Shown: positions 36,068 through 45,158 of the stretch, in pieces | Position numbering within the stretch: the stretch's first letter is position 1 | Layout of the letters: each line of letters opens with the position of its first letter | Origin: Flavobacterium sp. W4I14 | Lineage (GTDB): Bacteria > Bacteroidota > Bacteroidia > Sphingobacteriales > Sphingobacteriaceae | Assembly: GCA_030817875.1 (NCBI GenBank) | Contig: JAUSZU010000001.1 | Coordinates: forward strand, 5,766,001-5,830,000 | Length of the DNA: 64,000 bases | Direction: 5' to 3' | Made by a program: the position numbers and the translations under genes | The notes under the pieces: generated by a model | The model's input: only the letters and a program-made list of their open reading frames with translations | Database searches by the model: none | Told to the model about the DNA's origin: nothing

Positions 36068-37072
36068 ATGGAAACAGTTGCAAATAAGTACCTGAGGGTT
36101 TTGGTTACGGGCGCGTCAGGCTTTATCGGCCGGAAGTTAAGTTTTACCCTTGCAGAAATGGGCTACGATGTAGTGGCGCTTTGCAGAAATGTTAATCATC
36201 CCTTTCTTATTCAGCATCGAAATATCCAGTTTGTAAAAGGCGATGTTTTGGATCCTGAAAGTTTAGAAAACGCAATGAAAGATTGTTATCAGGTTTACCA
36301 TACGGCAGCCATGGCTAAAATGTGGTGTAAAAATGAGCAGGATTTTTACGACGTGAATGTAATTGGAACAAGAAATGTGCTCAGCTGTGCATTAAAATTG
36401 GGTGTAGAAAAAGTTGTGCATACCTCAACTTGCGGGGTATGGGGACCAACACTAAATCTGCCGGTTTCAGAAAATGATCCAAGGGCAGTCGGCTTCCCAA
36501 TTAGCTATGAACGCACAAAATACCTCGCTGAATTAGAAGTGAAAGAATTTGTAAAAAAGGGGTTGGAAGTGGTAATTGTAAACCCGTCAAGAGTATATGG
36601 CGATGGACCAATTACGGATAGTAATACGGTGAGTAAAATGGTTACAGGTTATATAAAAGGTACATGGCATTTTATTCCGGGCGATGGAAAAGCAATTGCC
36701 AACTATGCTTTTGTAGATGATGTGGTAGATGGGCATATTTCAGCCATGCAGAATGGCAGGAATGGCGAACGGTATATTTTGGGTGGAGTTGATATTTCTT
36801 TTAATAATTTTTTCGGCACACTAAGGCAGATCACTGGTAAGAAAAGAAGTTTGTATAAAATCCCGGTAGGCATTATTAAAGCTTACAGTTTGCTGGAGTC
36901 TTTAAAATCGAAATTTTTTAACCTTACCCCATTTTTTCTGCCTGAGTTTGCCGATAGGTTGAAATGTAATCAGCAATATTCGAGCAATAAAGCCATTGCC
37001 GAATTAAATTATCAGATAACGCCTTTTGCAATAGGTTTAGGAAAAACAATTGATCACTTTAAACATAATTAA
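36068..37072 (+). CDS. NAD-dependent epimerase/dehydratase (3-beta-HSD-like)
   Basis: A 334-residue extended SDR with the Rossmann motif VLVTGASGFIGRKL at the N-terminus and catalytic YxxxK in SYERTKYLAELE. VHTSTCGVWGPTLNLPVSEN and VIVNPSRVYGDGP are further family signs. Such enzymes act on nucleotide sugars, hydroxysteroids or dihydroflavonols; the substrate cannot be assigned. It follows the DUF6134 gene almost without gap and precedes a second oxidoreductase, with a dispersed repeat between. Confidence 0.85.
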   Translation: METVANKYLRVLVTGASGFIGRKLSFTLAEMGYDVVALCRNVNHPFLIQHRNIQFVKGDVLDPESLENAMKDCYQVYHTAAMAKMWCKNEQDFYDVNVIGTRNVLSCALKLGVEKVVHTSTCGVWGPTLNLPVSENDPRAVGFPISYERTKYLAELEVKEFVKKGLEVVIVNPSRVYGDGPITDSNTVSKMVTGYIKGTWHFIPGDGKAIANYAFVDDVVDGHISAMQNGRNGERYILGGVDISFNNFFGTLRQITGKKRSLYKIPVGIIKAYSLLESLKSKFFNLTPFFLPEFADRLKCNQQYSSNKAIAELNYQITPFAIGLGKTIDHFKHN

Positions 37073-37077
37073 ATGCA

Positions 37078-37165
37078 TTAACCACAGATAAAGATGATGC
37101 ACACAGATAGGATTTTTGAGACTTGGCAACCAGATCCGTGTTCATCTGTGTAAATCTGTGGCTAA
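37078..37165. repeat. TTAACCACAGAT inverted-repeat element, copy 1
   Basis: The left end TTAACCACAGAT and the right end ATCTGTGGCTAA are inverted, with inner ACACAGAT and ATCTGTGT arms. It fills the gap between two oxidoreductase genes. A longer related element lies at 37984-38144. Confidence 0.85.
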
Positions 37166-37180
37166 AAACAACTAATATAT

Positions 37181-37972
37181 ATGAAAGAACTAAGCGTATT
37201 AATTACAGGTGCAAGCGAGGGCTTGGGGAAATCTTTCGCTATCGAATCGGCCAAACGTGGTTTAGGTTTGGTGTTGGTTTCGTTACCCAATAGTGGGCTG
37301 GAACATTTAGCAAATTACCTGCGTGTAAACTTTAACAGTAGGGTGTTTTGTATCGAAATAGATTTAACCAAAAATACCTCCGCAAACGAAGTTTTTGAAA
37401 AATTAAGGGCGAATAAAATTGAGGTGAATGTTTTGATCAATAATGCTGGTTTAGGGAACTGGAGTTGGTTTGAAGATAAAAATGTCGATTTTTACAGAAC
37501 ACAGATCGACCTCAACATTACCAATACGGTTTTGCTTACGCGGTTATTTTTAAATCACATTGATAAAAGTGAGGCAAGCTATATTTTAAATGTTGGCAGT
37601 TTAGGTGGACATTTTATCGTTCCAAAAAAACAGGTTTATGGGGCAACCAAATCTTTTATCGGTTATTTTACCCGTTGTTTGCAACTTGAATTGAGCGGTA
37701 CTAATGTGCACATCAGTTTGCTTAGTCCTGGTGGCATTAATACAAAACCCGAACTGTTGGTAATGAACAATGAATTAAAGGGTTTTGCAAAAGCGACGAT
37801 TTTAGAGGCCGATTATGTTGCCAAAACAGCAATGGATGGAATGCTGAAAGGCAAGAAAGAAATTATACCAGGTTTTGCTAACCGTTTTTTGGTTGGGTTG
37901 GATAAAATTATGCCAAGCTTTTTAAAAGAAATTATAATTAGGCGTAAATTGAGGGCAATTTTAACAACATAG
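37181..37972 (+). CDS. Short-chain dehydrogenase/reductase
   Basis: A 263-residue classical SDR: cofactor motif TGASEGLGKSFAIESAKRG, NNAGLGNW, a catalytic Ser in LNVGSLGGHF and YxxxK in VYGATKSF, followed by LSPGGINTKPELL. It oxidises or reduces an alcohol or carbonyl with NAD(P). It is flanked on both sides by TTAACCACAGAT inverted-repeat elements. The substrate is unknown. Confidence 0.9.
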   Translation: MKELSVLITGASEGLGKSFAIESAKRGLGLVLVSLPNSGLEHLANYLRVNFNSRVFCIEIDLTKNTSANEVFEKLRANKIEVNVLINNAGLGNWSWFEDKNVDFYRTQIDLNITNTVLLTRLFLNHIDKSEASYILNVGSLGGHFIVPKKQVYGATKSFIGYFTRCLQLELSGTNVHISLLSPGGINTKPELLVMNNELKGFAKATILEADYVAKTAMDGMLKGKKEIIPGFANRFLVGLDKIMPSFLKEIIIRRKLRAILTT

Positions 37973-37983
37973 CGTGTGAAATA

Positions 37984-38144
37984 TTAACCACAGATAAAAA
38001 GGATGGACACAGATGGCGTTTTGCCTAAAAAGATGTTGACTTAAACAAATTGTTGGTCAAGCTGAGTGTAATCGAAGACGCTTTTAATGAGTTATGTAAA
38101 TGACTAATCCGTATCTGTGTTTATCTGTGTCCATCTGTGGTTAA
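37984..38144. repeat. TTAACCACAGAT inverted-repeat element, copy 2
   Basis: The ends TTAACCACAGAT (from 37984) and ATCTGTGGTTAA (to 38144) are inverted and near perfect. Internal ACACAGATGG and CCATCTGTG arms mirror each other. The interior of about 80 bases differs from copy 1. It abuts the 5' end of the ECF sigma gene and probably supplies its upstream region. Confidence 0.87.
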
Positions 38145-38167
38145 AGTATATAGAAATCATTAACAGC

Positions 38168-38734
38168 TTGGAAAGTAACGACACCAATCTTATCGGATTA
38201 ATTAAAAGCGGTAATAAACAGGCTTTCGACGAAGTGTTTTTAAAGCATTTCAAAAGCCTGCATGCATATGCTTTTACGATAATTAAAGAAAAAGATGATG
38301 CCGAAGAGATTGTTCAGAATGTGTTTGTGCGCATCTGGACGAAAAGAGCGCAACTTAAAACGGATGGGTTTTTAAAACCATTTCTTTATCGTTCGGTGCA
38401 CAACGAAAGTTTAAACTACCTCAAACATCAAAAAGTGAGATCGAATTTTAACGTTCACTATGCCGATGCTATGAAAAACGATACAGGAAACTTAAATACA
38501 GAGATCATGGCAACAGAATTGGAAAAGAATATCCATCTGGCAATAAATGAGCTGCCCGAAAAATGCAAAAATGTATTTCAGTTGAGCAGGTTCGACCAGA
38601 TGAAATATCAGGAAATTGCAGATGCACTAAATATTTCTATTAAAACGGTAGAAAACCAGATGGGGAGGGCCTTAAAGATTTTGCGCCTTAGGGTAGTAGA
38701 TTTTCTGATCCTCATTTTTATTTTATTGAAATAA
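38168..38734 (+). CDS. RNA polymerase ECF-type sigma-70 factor
   Basis: About 188 residues with sigma region 2 (FDEVFLKHFKSLHAYAFTII, DDAEEIVQNVFVRIWTKR) and region 4 (ELPEKCKNVFQLSRFDQMKY, IADALNISIKTVENQMGRAL). The frame is open upstream into the repeat at 37984-38144, and a start inside the repeat is unlikely. A TTG at 38168 is the first plausible start, but the exact start is uncertain. The FecR gene follows after four bases. Such sigma/anti-sigma pairs usually control an adjacent outer-membrane gene, here the STN-domain protein. Confidence 0.85.
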   Translation: MESNDTNLIGLIKSGNKQAFDEVFLKHFKSLHAYAFTIIKEKDDAEEIVQNVFVRIWTKRAQLKTDGFLKPFLYRSVHNESLNYLKHQKVRSNFNVHYADAMKNDTGNLNTEIMATELEKNIHLAINELPEKCKNVFQLSRFDQMKYQEIADALNISIKTVENQMGRALKILRLRVVDFLILIFILLK

Positions 38735-38738
38735 GTTT

Positions 38739-39689
38739 ATGGATAAAAACTATACACCTATTAACGATGATTTGCTTGCAAAATACTTGCTTGGAGAGGC
38801 TACTGTGCCCGAAAGCGAGCAAGTTGAAGCATGGGCAAAATCAAATCCTGATCACTTGAAACAGTTAGAAGATTTCAAGACGATATTGGAGAAAAGCAAA
38901 CTGCAGATTGATCCAGAAATTGATGAGCATCAGGCTTTAGATCGGTTAAATGCTCGTTTAGAAACCGAAAAAAAAACAATCAGCTATACATTTATTTTAC
39001 GTTGGGTGGCTGTGGTATTTATATTTTTTAGTGTCGGCTTATTTTTCTACAATAATTTAATCGGCAATAAAATAAATGTTAATAGTGGCGAAAATACTTT
39101 AACGCAGATATTGCCTGATGGATCTACCGCTATACTGAATAAACAATCTTCTATATCCTTTATAGGCGGGTTTTTTAATAAAACCCGCGATGTTAAACTA
39201 AGGGGTGAAGCTTTTTTTAAAGTCAGCGCCGATAAGTCGAAACCATTTATCATTAGTGTTAATGATGTTCAGGTAACTGTTGTAGGCACCGCATTTAATG
39301 TGAAAAGCAATGGGGCAGCTGTTGTGGTAATTGTAGAAAGTGGGATCGTTAAGGTGAACAACCGAAATGATAGTGTACGTTTAACTGCTGGAGAGAAGGT
39401 AGAAGTAAGTCAAAATCAGCGGCATTTATCTAAAGGTGAAAATCAGGGTAAGTTGTATAATTACTATTATACGAATGAATTGGTTTGTGACGGCACACCG
39501 CTTAGCGAATTAGTTGCCGTACTTAATCAAAAATTTAAATCCAATATCGTTATTGTAAACCCTGAATTAAAGGCGCTTCCAATTAGCACAACCTTTAAAA
39601 ACGAATCGCTTAAAGAAACCTTGAATGTGATTGCAGAAACTTTTAAAATAAAAGTTGAGCATGGGCAGGGGATAATTAAACTTAAATAA
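38739..39689 (+). CDS. FecR family anti-sigma factor
   Basis: A 316-residue inner-membrane protein. The N-terminal cytoplasmic part binds the sigma factor, one helix lies at about 85-105 (RWVAVVFIFFSVGLFFYNNL), and the periplasmic FecR domain has LPDGSTAILNKQSSISF, DVKLRGEAFFKVSAD and VTVVGTAFNVKS. A C-terminal DUF4974-like secretin/STN-type fold (TPLSELVAVLNQKF) follows. It lies four bases after the sigma gene and six before the STN protein gene, indicating a three-gene operon. Confidence 0.93.
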   Translation: MDKNYTPINDDLLAKYLLGEATVPESEQVEAWAKSNPDHLKQLEDFKTILEKSKLQIDPEIDEHQALDRLNARLETEKKTISYTFILRWVAVVFIFFSVGLFFYNNLIGNKINVNSGENTLTQILPDGSTAILNKQSSISFIGGFFNKTRDVKLRGEAFFKVSADKSKPFIISVNDVQVTVVGTAFNVKSNGAAVVVIVESGIVKVNNRNDSVRLTAGEKVEVSQNQRHLSKGENQGKLYNYYYTNELVCDGTPLSELVAVLNQKFKSNIVIVNPELKALPISTTFKNESLKETLNVIAETFKIKVEHGQGIIKLK

Positions 39690-39695
39690 AAACCA

Positions 39696-41552
39696 ATGCG
39701 TACGCTCAGAATAACTGTTATTTTTCTCCTTTTTTTCAGTTCCCTAATAAAAGCTCAATCCAATTTATCCAGAAATATCTCACTCAATATCGAGCGGCAA
39801 AAACTAAGTTCAGTATTGGCGATGATAGAGGAGAAAGGCGGATTCAGATTTTCTTACAATAGCAATATATTGCCAGTTGACAGTTTGATCAGTATCCACG
39901 AAAACAAAGTGAATATTGCTGAAACACTGGATAAAATATTAAATCATAGGTTCGAATACCGCCAATCGGGCAATTTTGTGATTATCAGGTATGCACCGCT
40001 CGAACTGGTTTTGCTGGTTAACGAATCGGTTGGTGATCCCGAACTTTATACCATTACGGGCCAGGTTGTAGATAAACAGACCAATAAACCAATCGAGGAT
40101 GCCAGTATTTACGAACGAAACCTGTTGGTTTCGGAAATATCAGATGGGAACGGTTATTTTTCGATGCGGTTAAAAAACGTTACACAACCTATATCGCTAA
40201 CGGTAAGTAAAGAAAATTATAAGTCTACCATTACGCATTTTCTGGCAGAGGTGAACATTACCAATAGAAAAGAAAATGCAGGAGAAAGATTTATCAGCGG
40301 AAATTTGGGCGATGTAGAGAATACCTGGCTTGGTAATGCTTTGGTTACGGCACAACAAAAAATCCAGTCGATAAATATCGGTGGTTTTATCTCAAAAGCC
40401 CCGTTTCAGTTTTCGCTTATTCCTAGTTTAAATTCCCATGGCTCATTAAGTGGTCAGGTGGTGAACAAATTTTCGCTTAATGTTATTGGTGCTTATAGCG
40501 CAGGGGTAGACGGAGGAGAAATAGGTTTTGTTTTCAATATTAACAAAAGTAATGTGCAGTATTTTCAATTTGCTGGGGCCTTTAATCTAGTCGGGGGGGA
40601 TGTTCGTGGAGCGCAGATTGCCGGCTTGTTTAATTATGTGATAGGCGATGTTCGGGCGGCTCAGATTGCCTTGGCTTATAACCGCGTAGGCAAGAGTTTC
40701 GAAGGTTTCCAAGTGGGTGGAATTTATAATCATGTTAATCAGGATGTGAAAGGCATTCAACTTTCCTTAGGTCTTAATACCATAGGCGGAACCTTAAAGG
40801 GTTGGCAAACAGGTGCGTTAAATCTGGTTAATAAAGAGACGAAGGGTGTTCAGATTGGAATTGGTGGTAACATAGTAGCTGGTAGAACAAGTGGAATACA
40901 GGTGGGAGGGATTGCCAATATCAACAAAGAAAGCAGTGGCGTAAATCTTGCTGTGCTCACCAATTTTACCGGACAAACTGCTAGTGGACTGCAAATTGGC
41001 GTAATTAATTATGCCAAAAACCTAAAAGGCGCCCAAATTGGGATATTAAATGTTTCAAATGAAAATGATGGCTACTCAATCGGGCTGATCAATATTGCAT
41101 TAAAAGGTTATCATAAATTTAGTTTCAGCACTAATGAAAGCACTAATTTTAACGTAGCTTATAAGGGTGGCAGCAAACGTTTATACAATATGTTAATGTT
41201 TGGCACGAACAAAAAATCAGCTGAAAAAATATATACCGGTGGACTGGGTTTTGGAAAGGAAATGAAATTGTTTAAAAGCGTTTCTTTAAACCCTGAAATA
41301 AGTAGCCAGTATGTTTACCAGGGGAGCTGGGATTACCTCAATCTGCTGAATAAATTTGAGCTGCCAATAAATATCAGGATAAATAAATGGCTGGCCATAC
41401 AGGGCGGTCCATCGGTTAATGTTTATTACACCAAACAAAACGCCAAAATTGGTGAATTTGGTTTGTTGCAGGAAAAACATAAAGATTTCTCTTTTAACAA
41501 TTCGAGGTATACAGGTTGGTTAGGTTGGAATGTAGGCTTGGTGATTTTGTAA
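39696..41552 (+). CDS. STN / carboxypeptidase-regulatory protein with G-x-Q-x-G-x-x-N surface repeats
   Basis: A 618-residue exported protein. The order is signal peptide, STN domain (ISLNIERQKLSSVLAMIEEK, about 25-105), a carboxypeptidase-regulatory-like domain (YTITGQVVDKQTNKPIEDAS, about 120-200), and a tandem array of about 20-residue units (about 280-480). Typical units read GAQIAGLFNYV, GFQVGGIYNHV, GVQIGIGGNIV and GAQIGILNVSN. A C-terminal membrane-strand-like part ends the protein. The repeats resemble the LA_2272-type surface repeats and suggest a beta-solenoid. There is no TonB plug or long barrel, which is unusual for a sigma/FecR partner. Confidence 0.8.
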   Translation: MRTLRITVIFLLFFSSLIKAQSNLSRNISLNIERQKLSSVLAMIEEKGGFRFSYNSNILPVDSLISIHENKVNIAETLDKILNHRFEYRQSGNFVIIRYAPLELVLLVNESVGDPELYTITGQVVDKQTNKPIEDASIYERNLLVSEISDGNGYFSMRLKNVTQPISLTVSKENYKSTITHFLAEVNITNRKENAGERFISGNLGDVENTWLGNALVTAQQKIQSINIGGFISKAPFQFSLIPSLNSHGSLSGQVVNKFSLNVIGAYSAGVDGGEIGFVFNINKSNVQYFQFAGAFNLVGGDVRGAQIAGLFNYVIGDVRAAQIALAYNRVGKSFEGFQVGGIYNHVNQDVKGIQLSLGLNTIGGTLKGWQTGALNLVNKETKGVQIGIGGNIVAGRTSGIQVGGIANINKESSGVNLAVLTNFTGQTASGLQIGVINYAKNLKGAQIGILNVSNENDGYSIGLINIALKGYHKFSFSTNESTNFNVAYKGGSKRLYNMLMFGTNKKSAEKIYTGGLGFGKEMKLFKSVSLNPEISSQYVYQGSWDYLNLLNKFELPINIRINKWLAIQGGPSVNVYYTKQNAKIGEFGLLQEKHKDFSFNNSRYTGWLGWNVGLVIL

Positions 41553-41557
41553 AAATT

Positions 41558-41579
41558 GCCTTGGGTTTAAACCCAAGGC
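41558..41579. terminator. Palindrome copy 2 between convergent genes
   Basis: This 22-bp perfect palindrome contains CCTTGGGTTTAAACCCAAGG, also found at 35303-35322, six bases after the stop of the STN gene. It may end transcription from the plus strand but lacks a clear T-tract, so the terminator role is inferred. Confidence 0.45.
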
Positions 41580-41653
41580 GATGAATGATATTTATTTTGT
41601 TTCAGGTTTAGGCGTCCAGAACTCCAAGCTGCTAACTGAAAACCCCCAACTGA

Positions 41654-44005
41654 TTAATGGTCAAACTCACCAATATTTTTCGCTGATTCTTCATCAGATA
41701 CCAGTTTCCTTACTTTCTTTTTATCTAACCATAATACCAGTGCAGGTAATAAAGTTAAATTGAAAATTAAAGCTACCAATAGGGTTATGGATAGGAGCAG
41801 GCCAAGTACTACCGTTCCTCCGAAAGTAGAGGCGGTAAAAATTCCGAAGCCGAAGAATAAGATTAAAGCAATGTGTGTCATGCTTACGCCTGTTTCGGTA
41901 ATGGTATCGGTAATCACTTTAGGTACACTGAAATTGGTTAGATTTAATTCCTGCTGGTAACGGGTTAAGAAATAAATGGTCTGATCGGATGCTAAACCAA
42001 AGGCGATGGTAAAAATTAATATGGTAGAAGGTTTTAAGGAAATTCCAAAATAACCCATAATCCCTGCGGTAATAATCAGCGGAACAATGTTTGGCAACAG
42101 CGAAATAAACATAATACCCAAACTCTTAAATTGTGCCAACCTTAAAAGGGAGATCAATACGATGGCAAGGGCAATACTTTCAACCAAGTGTTTTAACATA
42201 TAATCAGTCCCTTTAGAAAAGATAATGCTCGATCCCGTAAGTTCTACATCAAATTTAGACGGGGGCAAAATACTGTCGATTCGCGGTTTTAATTCGGCCA
42301 TAATGGCGTCCAAACGTTTTGAGCCAACATCAGCCATTTGAAAACTGATTCTTGTACTTTGATTACCCTTGCTGATAAAATTGGTTAACAAACTTGCATT
42401 TCCTTTACCGCCATTAGCAATGTAGGCCAGGATAAAATTCTTTTCCAGATTATCGGGCAAACGAAAGAAAGTAGAGTCGTTATTGTAAAATGCTTGAGTA
42501 GCATATTTTAAGCCCATATTTACCGAAATAGAACGCGAAAACTCAGGATAGGAAGAAATCATTTTTTCCAGTTTCTCCATTCTTTTCAGATTGGTTAAAT
42601 TGAATACTCCGTTCTTTTTCTTCGTATCTACACTTACTTCTAAGGGTAAAATACCTTCGAAATTTTTCTCAAAGAATTTTAAATCGGTTAAAATCTCCGA
42701 GTTTTTAGGCAGGTCATCAACCACATAACCATTAACATTGATTTTCATCACACCGATAAAGGCAATGATAGATATGATAATCGTTCCGATATAAATCAAT
42801 CCACTTTTGTGCTGCACCAGCGTATCGGTTTTGACTAATAATTTGTGCAAAAATCCTTCTTCAACGTGATTTTGTGCTTTAAGTTTAGGCGCTGGTAAAT
42901 AACTGAAGATTATCGGGATTAAACATAAACACATTAGCCAGGTAATCATTACGTTTATAGAGGCTACACTTCCAAATTGCATCAATAGCTCACTTCCTGT
43001 AAAATACAATACACCAAATCCGATGGCTGCGGTAATGTTCGCAATTAGCGTGGTAATGGCAATTCTCTCTATCGTTACGCTTAAGGCACGTTGTTTATCG
43101 CCGTCTTTTCTAAGTTCATTCTGATATTTGTTTAACAATAAAATACTGTTTGGAATACCAATAATTACAATAAGCGGTGGAATCAGCCCTGTTAAAATAG
43201 TAAGTTCGAAACCAAATAGTACCAATGTGCCGATACTCCAGATAACACCCATCACAACCACTAAAATAGGGAAGAATACGGCATAAAATTTCTTGAAGAA
43301 AAACAATAAAATAAGCGCAGAAACCAAGATAGATAAGCCCAAAAACAATACAAATTCGTTACTTACCAATTTACTCACTGCAGTACGGATATAAGGTAAA
43401 CCCGAAATATGCACCTGTATCTTTGTTGCGGTTTGGAAAGCTTTGGCTTTGGCTTCAATTTCTTTTAAAATCGGGTTACGTTCAGCAGTATTTAAGATTT
43501 TGGTATCAAAAGTAATGGCCATTAGTGTGGCATTCTGACGGTTGTAAACCAGGCCTTCGAAAAAAGGATTGCTATATATGGTATTTTTGATCGAATCCAT
43601 TTCAGCATCAGTTTTAACCAAACCGCCAGGGAGCGGCTTTAAAACAAATTTTTGGTTTACAGTATCTTTTTCCAGTTGAAAAATCCTTCCTGACGATAAA
43701 ACCTGTTTAATGCCTTTTAATTTCTGAATATCGTTAGAAAGCTGGACCCATTGGTTGTAAACTTCTTTTTTAAAAATATCAGGCGATTGTATTCCCACCA
43801 CCATTACACTTCCATCTTCGCCAAAGGTCTTTTTAAAGGCGTTGTATTTTACGAATGCGCTATCGGTAACAGGCAGGATTTTACTTCCTGTGTAGGAGAG
43901 TTTTACATTTTTGGCCTGATAAGCCATGAAAATTGTGCCCAATAAAAAAAATACGATGATTGCGATACGGTTCTGAAGAATGAATCTCGATAGCTTAACC
44001 CACAT
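41654..44005 (-). CDS. RND superfamily exporter, MMPL/HAE3-like
   Basis: A 783-residue inner-membrane protein with two repeats of one helix, a large periplasmic loop and five helices. Helices include IAIIVFFLLGTIFMAYQA, FVLFLGLSILVSALILLFFF, ILTGLIPPLIVIIGIPNSIL and, in the second half, FTIAFGLASDQTIYFLTRYQ. The size and single-subunit layout match MMPL or hopanoid-transporter-like proteins rather than AcrB-type pumps. Cargo is probably hydrophobic but is not identified. No membrane-fusion or outer-membrane partner lies nearby. It is convergent with the STN gene and divergent from recO. Confidence 0.9.
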   Translation of the reverse strand: MWVKLSRFILQNRIAIIVFFLLGTIFMAYQAKNVKLSYTGSKILPVTDSAFVKYNAFKKTFGEDGSVMVVGIQSPDIFKKEVYNQWVQLSNDIQKLKGIKQVLSSGRIFQLEKDTVNQKFVLKPLPGGLVKTDAEMDSIKNTIYSNPFFEGLVYNRQNATLMAITFDTKILNTAERNPILKEIEAKAKAFQTATKIQVHISGLPYIRTAVSKLVSNEFVLFLGLSILVSALILLFFFKKFYAVFFPILVVVMGVIWSIGTLVLFGFELTILTGLIPPLIVIIGIPNSILLLNKYQNELRKDGDKQRALSVTIERIAITTLIANITAAIGFGVLYFTGSELLMQFGSVASINVMITWLMCLCLIPIIFSYLPAPKLKAQNHVEEGFLHKLLVKTDTLVQHKSGLIYIGTIIISIIAFIGVMKINVNGYVVDDLPKNSEILTDLKFFEKNFEGILPLEVSVDTKKKNGVFNLTNLKRMEKLEKMISSYPEFSRSISVNMGLKYATQAFYNNDSTFFRLPDNLEKNFILAYIANGGKGNASLLTNFISKGNQSTRISFQMADVGSKRLDAIMAELKPRIDSILPPSKFDVELTGSSIIFSKGTDYMLKHLVESIALAIVLISLLRLAQFKSLGIMFISLLPNIVPLIITAGIMGYFGISLKPSTILIFTIAFGLASDQTIYFLTRYQQELNLTNFSVPKVITDTITETGVSMTHIALILFFGFGIFTASTFGGTVVLGLLLSITLLVALIFNLTLLPALVLWLDKKKVRKLVSDEESAKNIGEFDH

Positions 44006-44126
44006 GTGCAGCTTAGTTTAATAATAATATTAACGGCAAAACTAATCTTATTTGTAAAACGTGATTACTTTTTGCGCAATTAAATTTGCACAAATAACAT
44101 ACTTTTGAAAAAATTGTTTTAATCGG

Positions 44127-44852
44127 ATGTTGCACAAAGTTAGGGGCATTGTTTTAAAGACCACCAATTACAGTGAAAGCAGTGTAGTAGTGCAGGTGCT
44201 TACCGATAAATTCGGTATGCAGTCTTATCTCATTAATGGTGTTAAAAAGCCAAAAGCGAAGATTAAGATGAACATGCTGCAATCGCTCCATTTGTTGGAT
44301 ATGGTGGTTTATCACAAAGCAAATACGAATATTCAAAGGGTATCTGAAGTTCGGCAGACGCCTGTTTTTAAAAGCATCCCTTACGATATGATTAAAACCA
44401 GTATCGTTATTTTTTTAAACGAGGTACTGTATAAAAGCATCAGGCAACAATCGGCTGATGAGAGTTTATTCGATTACATTTTTAATTCGATCGCCTGGTT
44501 TGATGAAATTGAAGAGATCAATCCCAATTTTCATTTGTCGTTTTTATTAAAACTTACCCGTTTTTTAGGTTTCTCACCTAATGAGAAAAGGAGAAACGAC
44601 CAGGTTTATTTCGATCTGCAAGAGGGCGAGTTTACTTCCAGACTGCCAATCCACTCCAATTATCTCCTATTGGAAGATGCCACCGGGTTTATTTTACTTT
44701 TTAATACGCCGCTCGAAAAAATTTCTGAAATAAAAATGAGCAATGCACAGCGACGGTTTCTGTTAGATAAGATATTGGTTTTCTATACCTTACATACAGC
44801 GTCGTTCGGGGTGGTACAATCACATAAAATCCTAGAAACTTTGTTAAGTTGA
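44127..44852 (+). CDS. recO: DNA repair protein RecO
   Basis: A 241-residue recombination mediator that helps load RecA on SSB-coated single-stranded DNA. The N-terminal OB fold begins MLHKVRGIVLKTTNYSESSVVVQVLT and contains GMQSYLINGVKKPKAK, typical of Bacteroidota RecO. The helical C-terminal part follows with FLLKLTRFLGFSPNE. The protein contains no cysteine, so the zinc site of some RecO proteins is absent. It lies just upstream of a tRNA-Val cluster. Confidence 0.92.
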   Translation: MLHKVRGIVLKTTNYSESSVVVQVLTDKFGMQSYLINGVKKPKAKIKMNMLQSLHLLDMVVYHKANTNIQRVSEVRQTPVFKSIPYDMIKTSIVIFLNEVLYKSIRQQSADESLFDYIFNSIAWFDEIEEINPNFHLSFLLKLTRFLGFSPNEKRRNDQVYFDLQEGEFTSRLPIHSNYLLLEDATGFILLFNTPLEKISEIKMSNAQRRFLLDKILVFYTLHTASFGVVQSHKILETLLS

Positions 44853-44947
44853 AAAAAAAGAAAAAAAGATTTGCAGAACAGTTTTATAGCGCTATATTTG
44901 CATTCCCAAACGGAGGATGGGACATTAAGTTTGACAAAATTATAAAA

Positions 44948-45025
44948 GGGAAATTAGCTCAGCTGGTTCAGAGCACCTCGTTTACACCGAGGGGGTCGGG
45001 GGTTCGAACCCCTCATTTCCCACCA
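44948..45025 (+). tRNA. tRNA-Val (TAC), CCA encoded
   Basis: The cloverleaf is complete: acceptor GGGAAAT pairs with ATTTCCC, the D arm is GCTCAGCTGGTTCAGAGC, the anticodon stem CCTCG/CGAGG encloses TTTACAC with anticodon TAC, and the T arm contains GGTTCGAACC. The 3' CCA is encoded. Confidence 0.97.
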
Positions 45026-45056
45026 AGCCTTTCAGTATAACTGGAAGGCTTTTTTA
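45025..45056 (+). terminator. Terminator after first tRNA-Val
   Basis: AAGCCTTTCAG (45025-45035) pairs with CTGGAAGGCTT (45041-45051), with one G-T wobble, and is followed by T residues. Confidence 0.75.
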
Positions 45057-45080
45057 TAAAAATTTGAAATACACCCAACA

Positions 45081-45155
45081 GGGAAATTAGCTCAGCTGGT
45101 TCAGAGCACCTCGTTTACACCGAGGGGGTCGGGGGTTCGAACCCCTCATTTCCCA
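45081..45155 (+). tRNA. tRNA-Val (TAC), second copy
   Basis: It is identical to the first copy over the 75-nt tRNA body, with anticodon TAC. The CCA end is not encoded (CTC follows the discriminator A). Confidence 0.96.
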
Positions 45156-45158
45156 CTC

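Noticed and set aside
39696..41552. Calling the sigma/FecR-linked gene a TonB-dependent receptor
   Set aside because: It has STN and regulatory domains but no plug or barrel; the repeat array occupies that place.
44849..45040. 63-codon open frame after recO
   Set aside because: It runs through an intact tRNA-Val gene and begins with a run of lysine codons; the tRNA explains the conservation.
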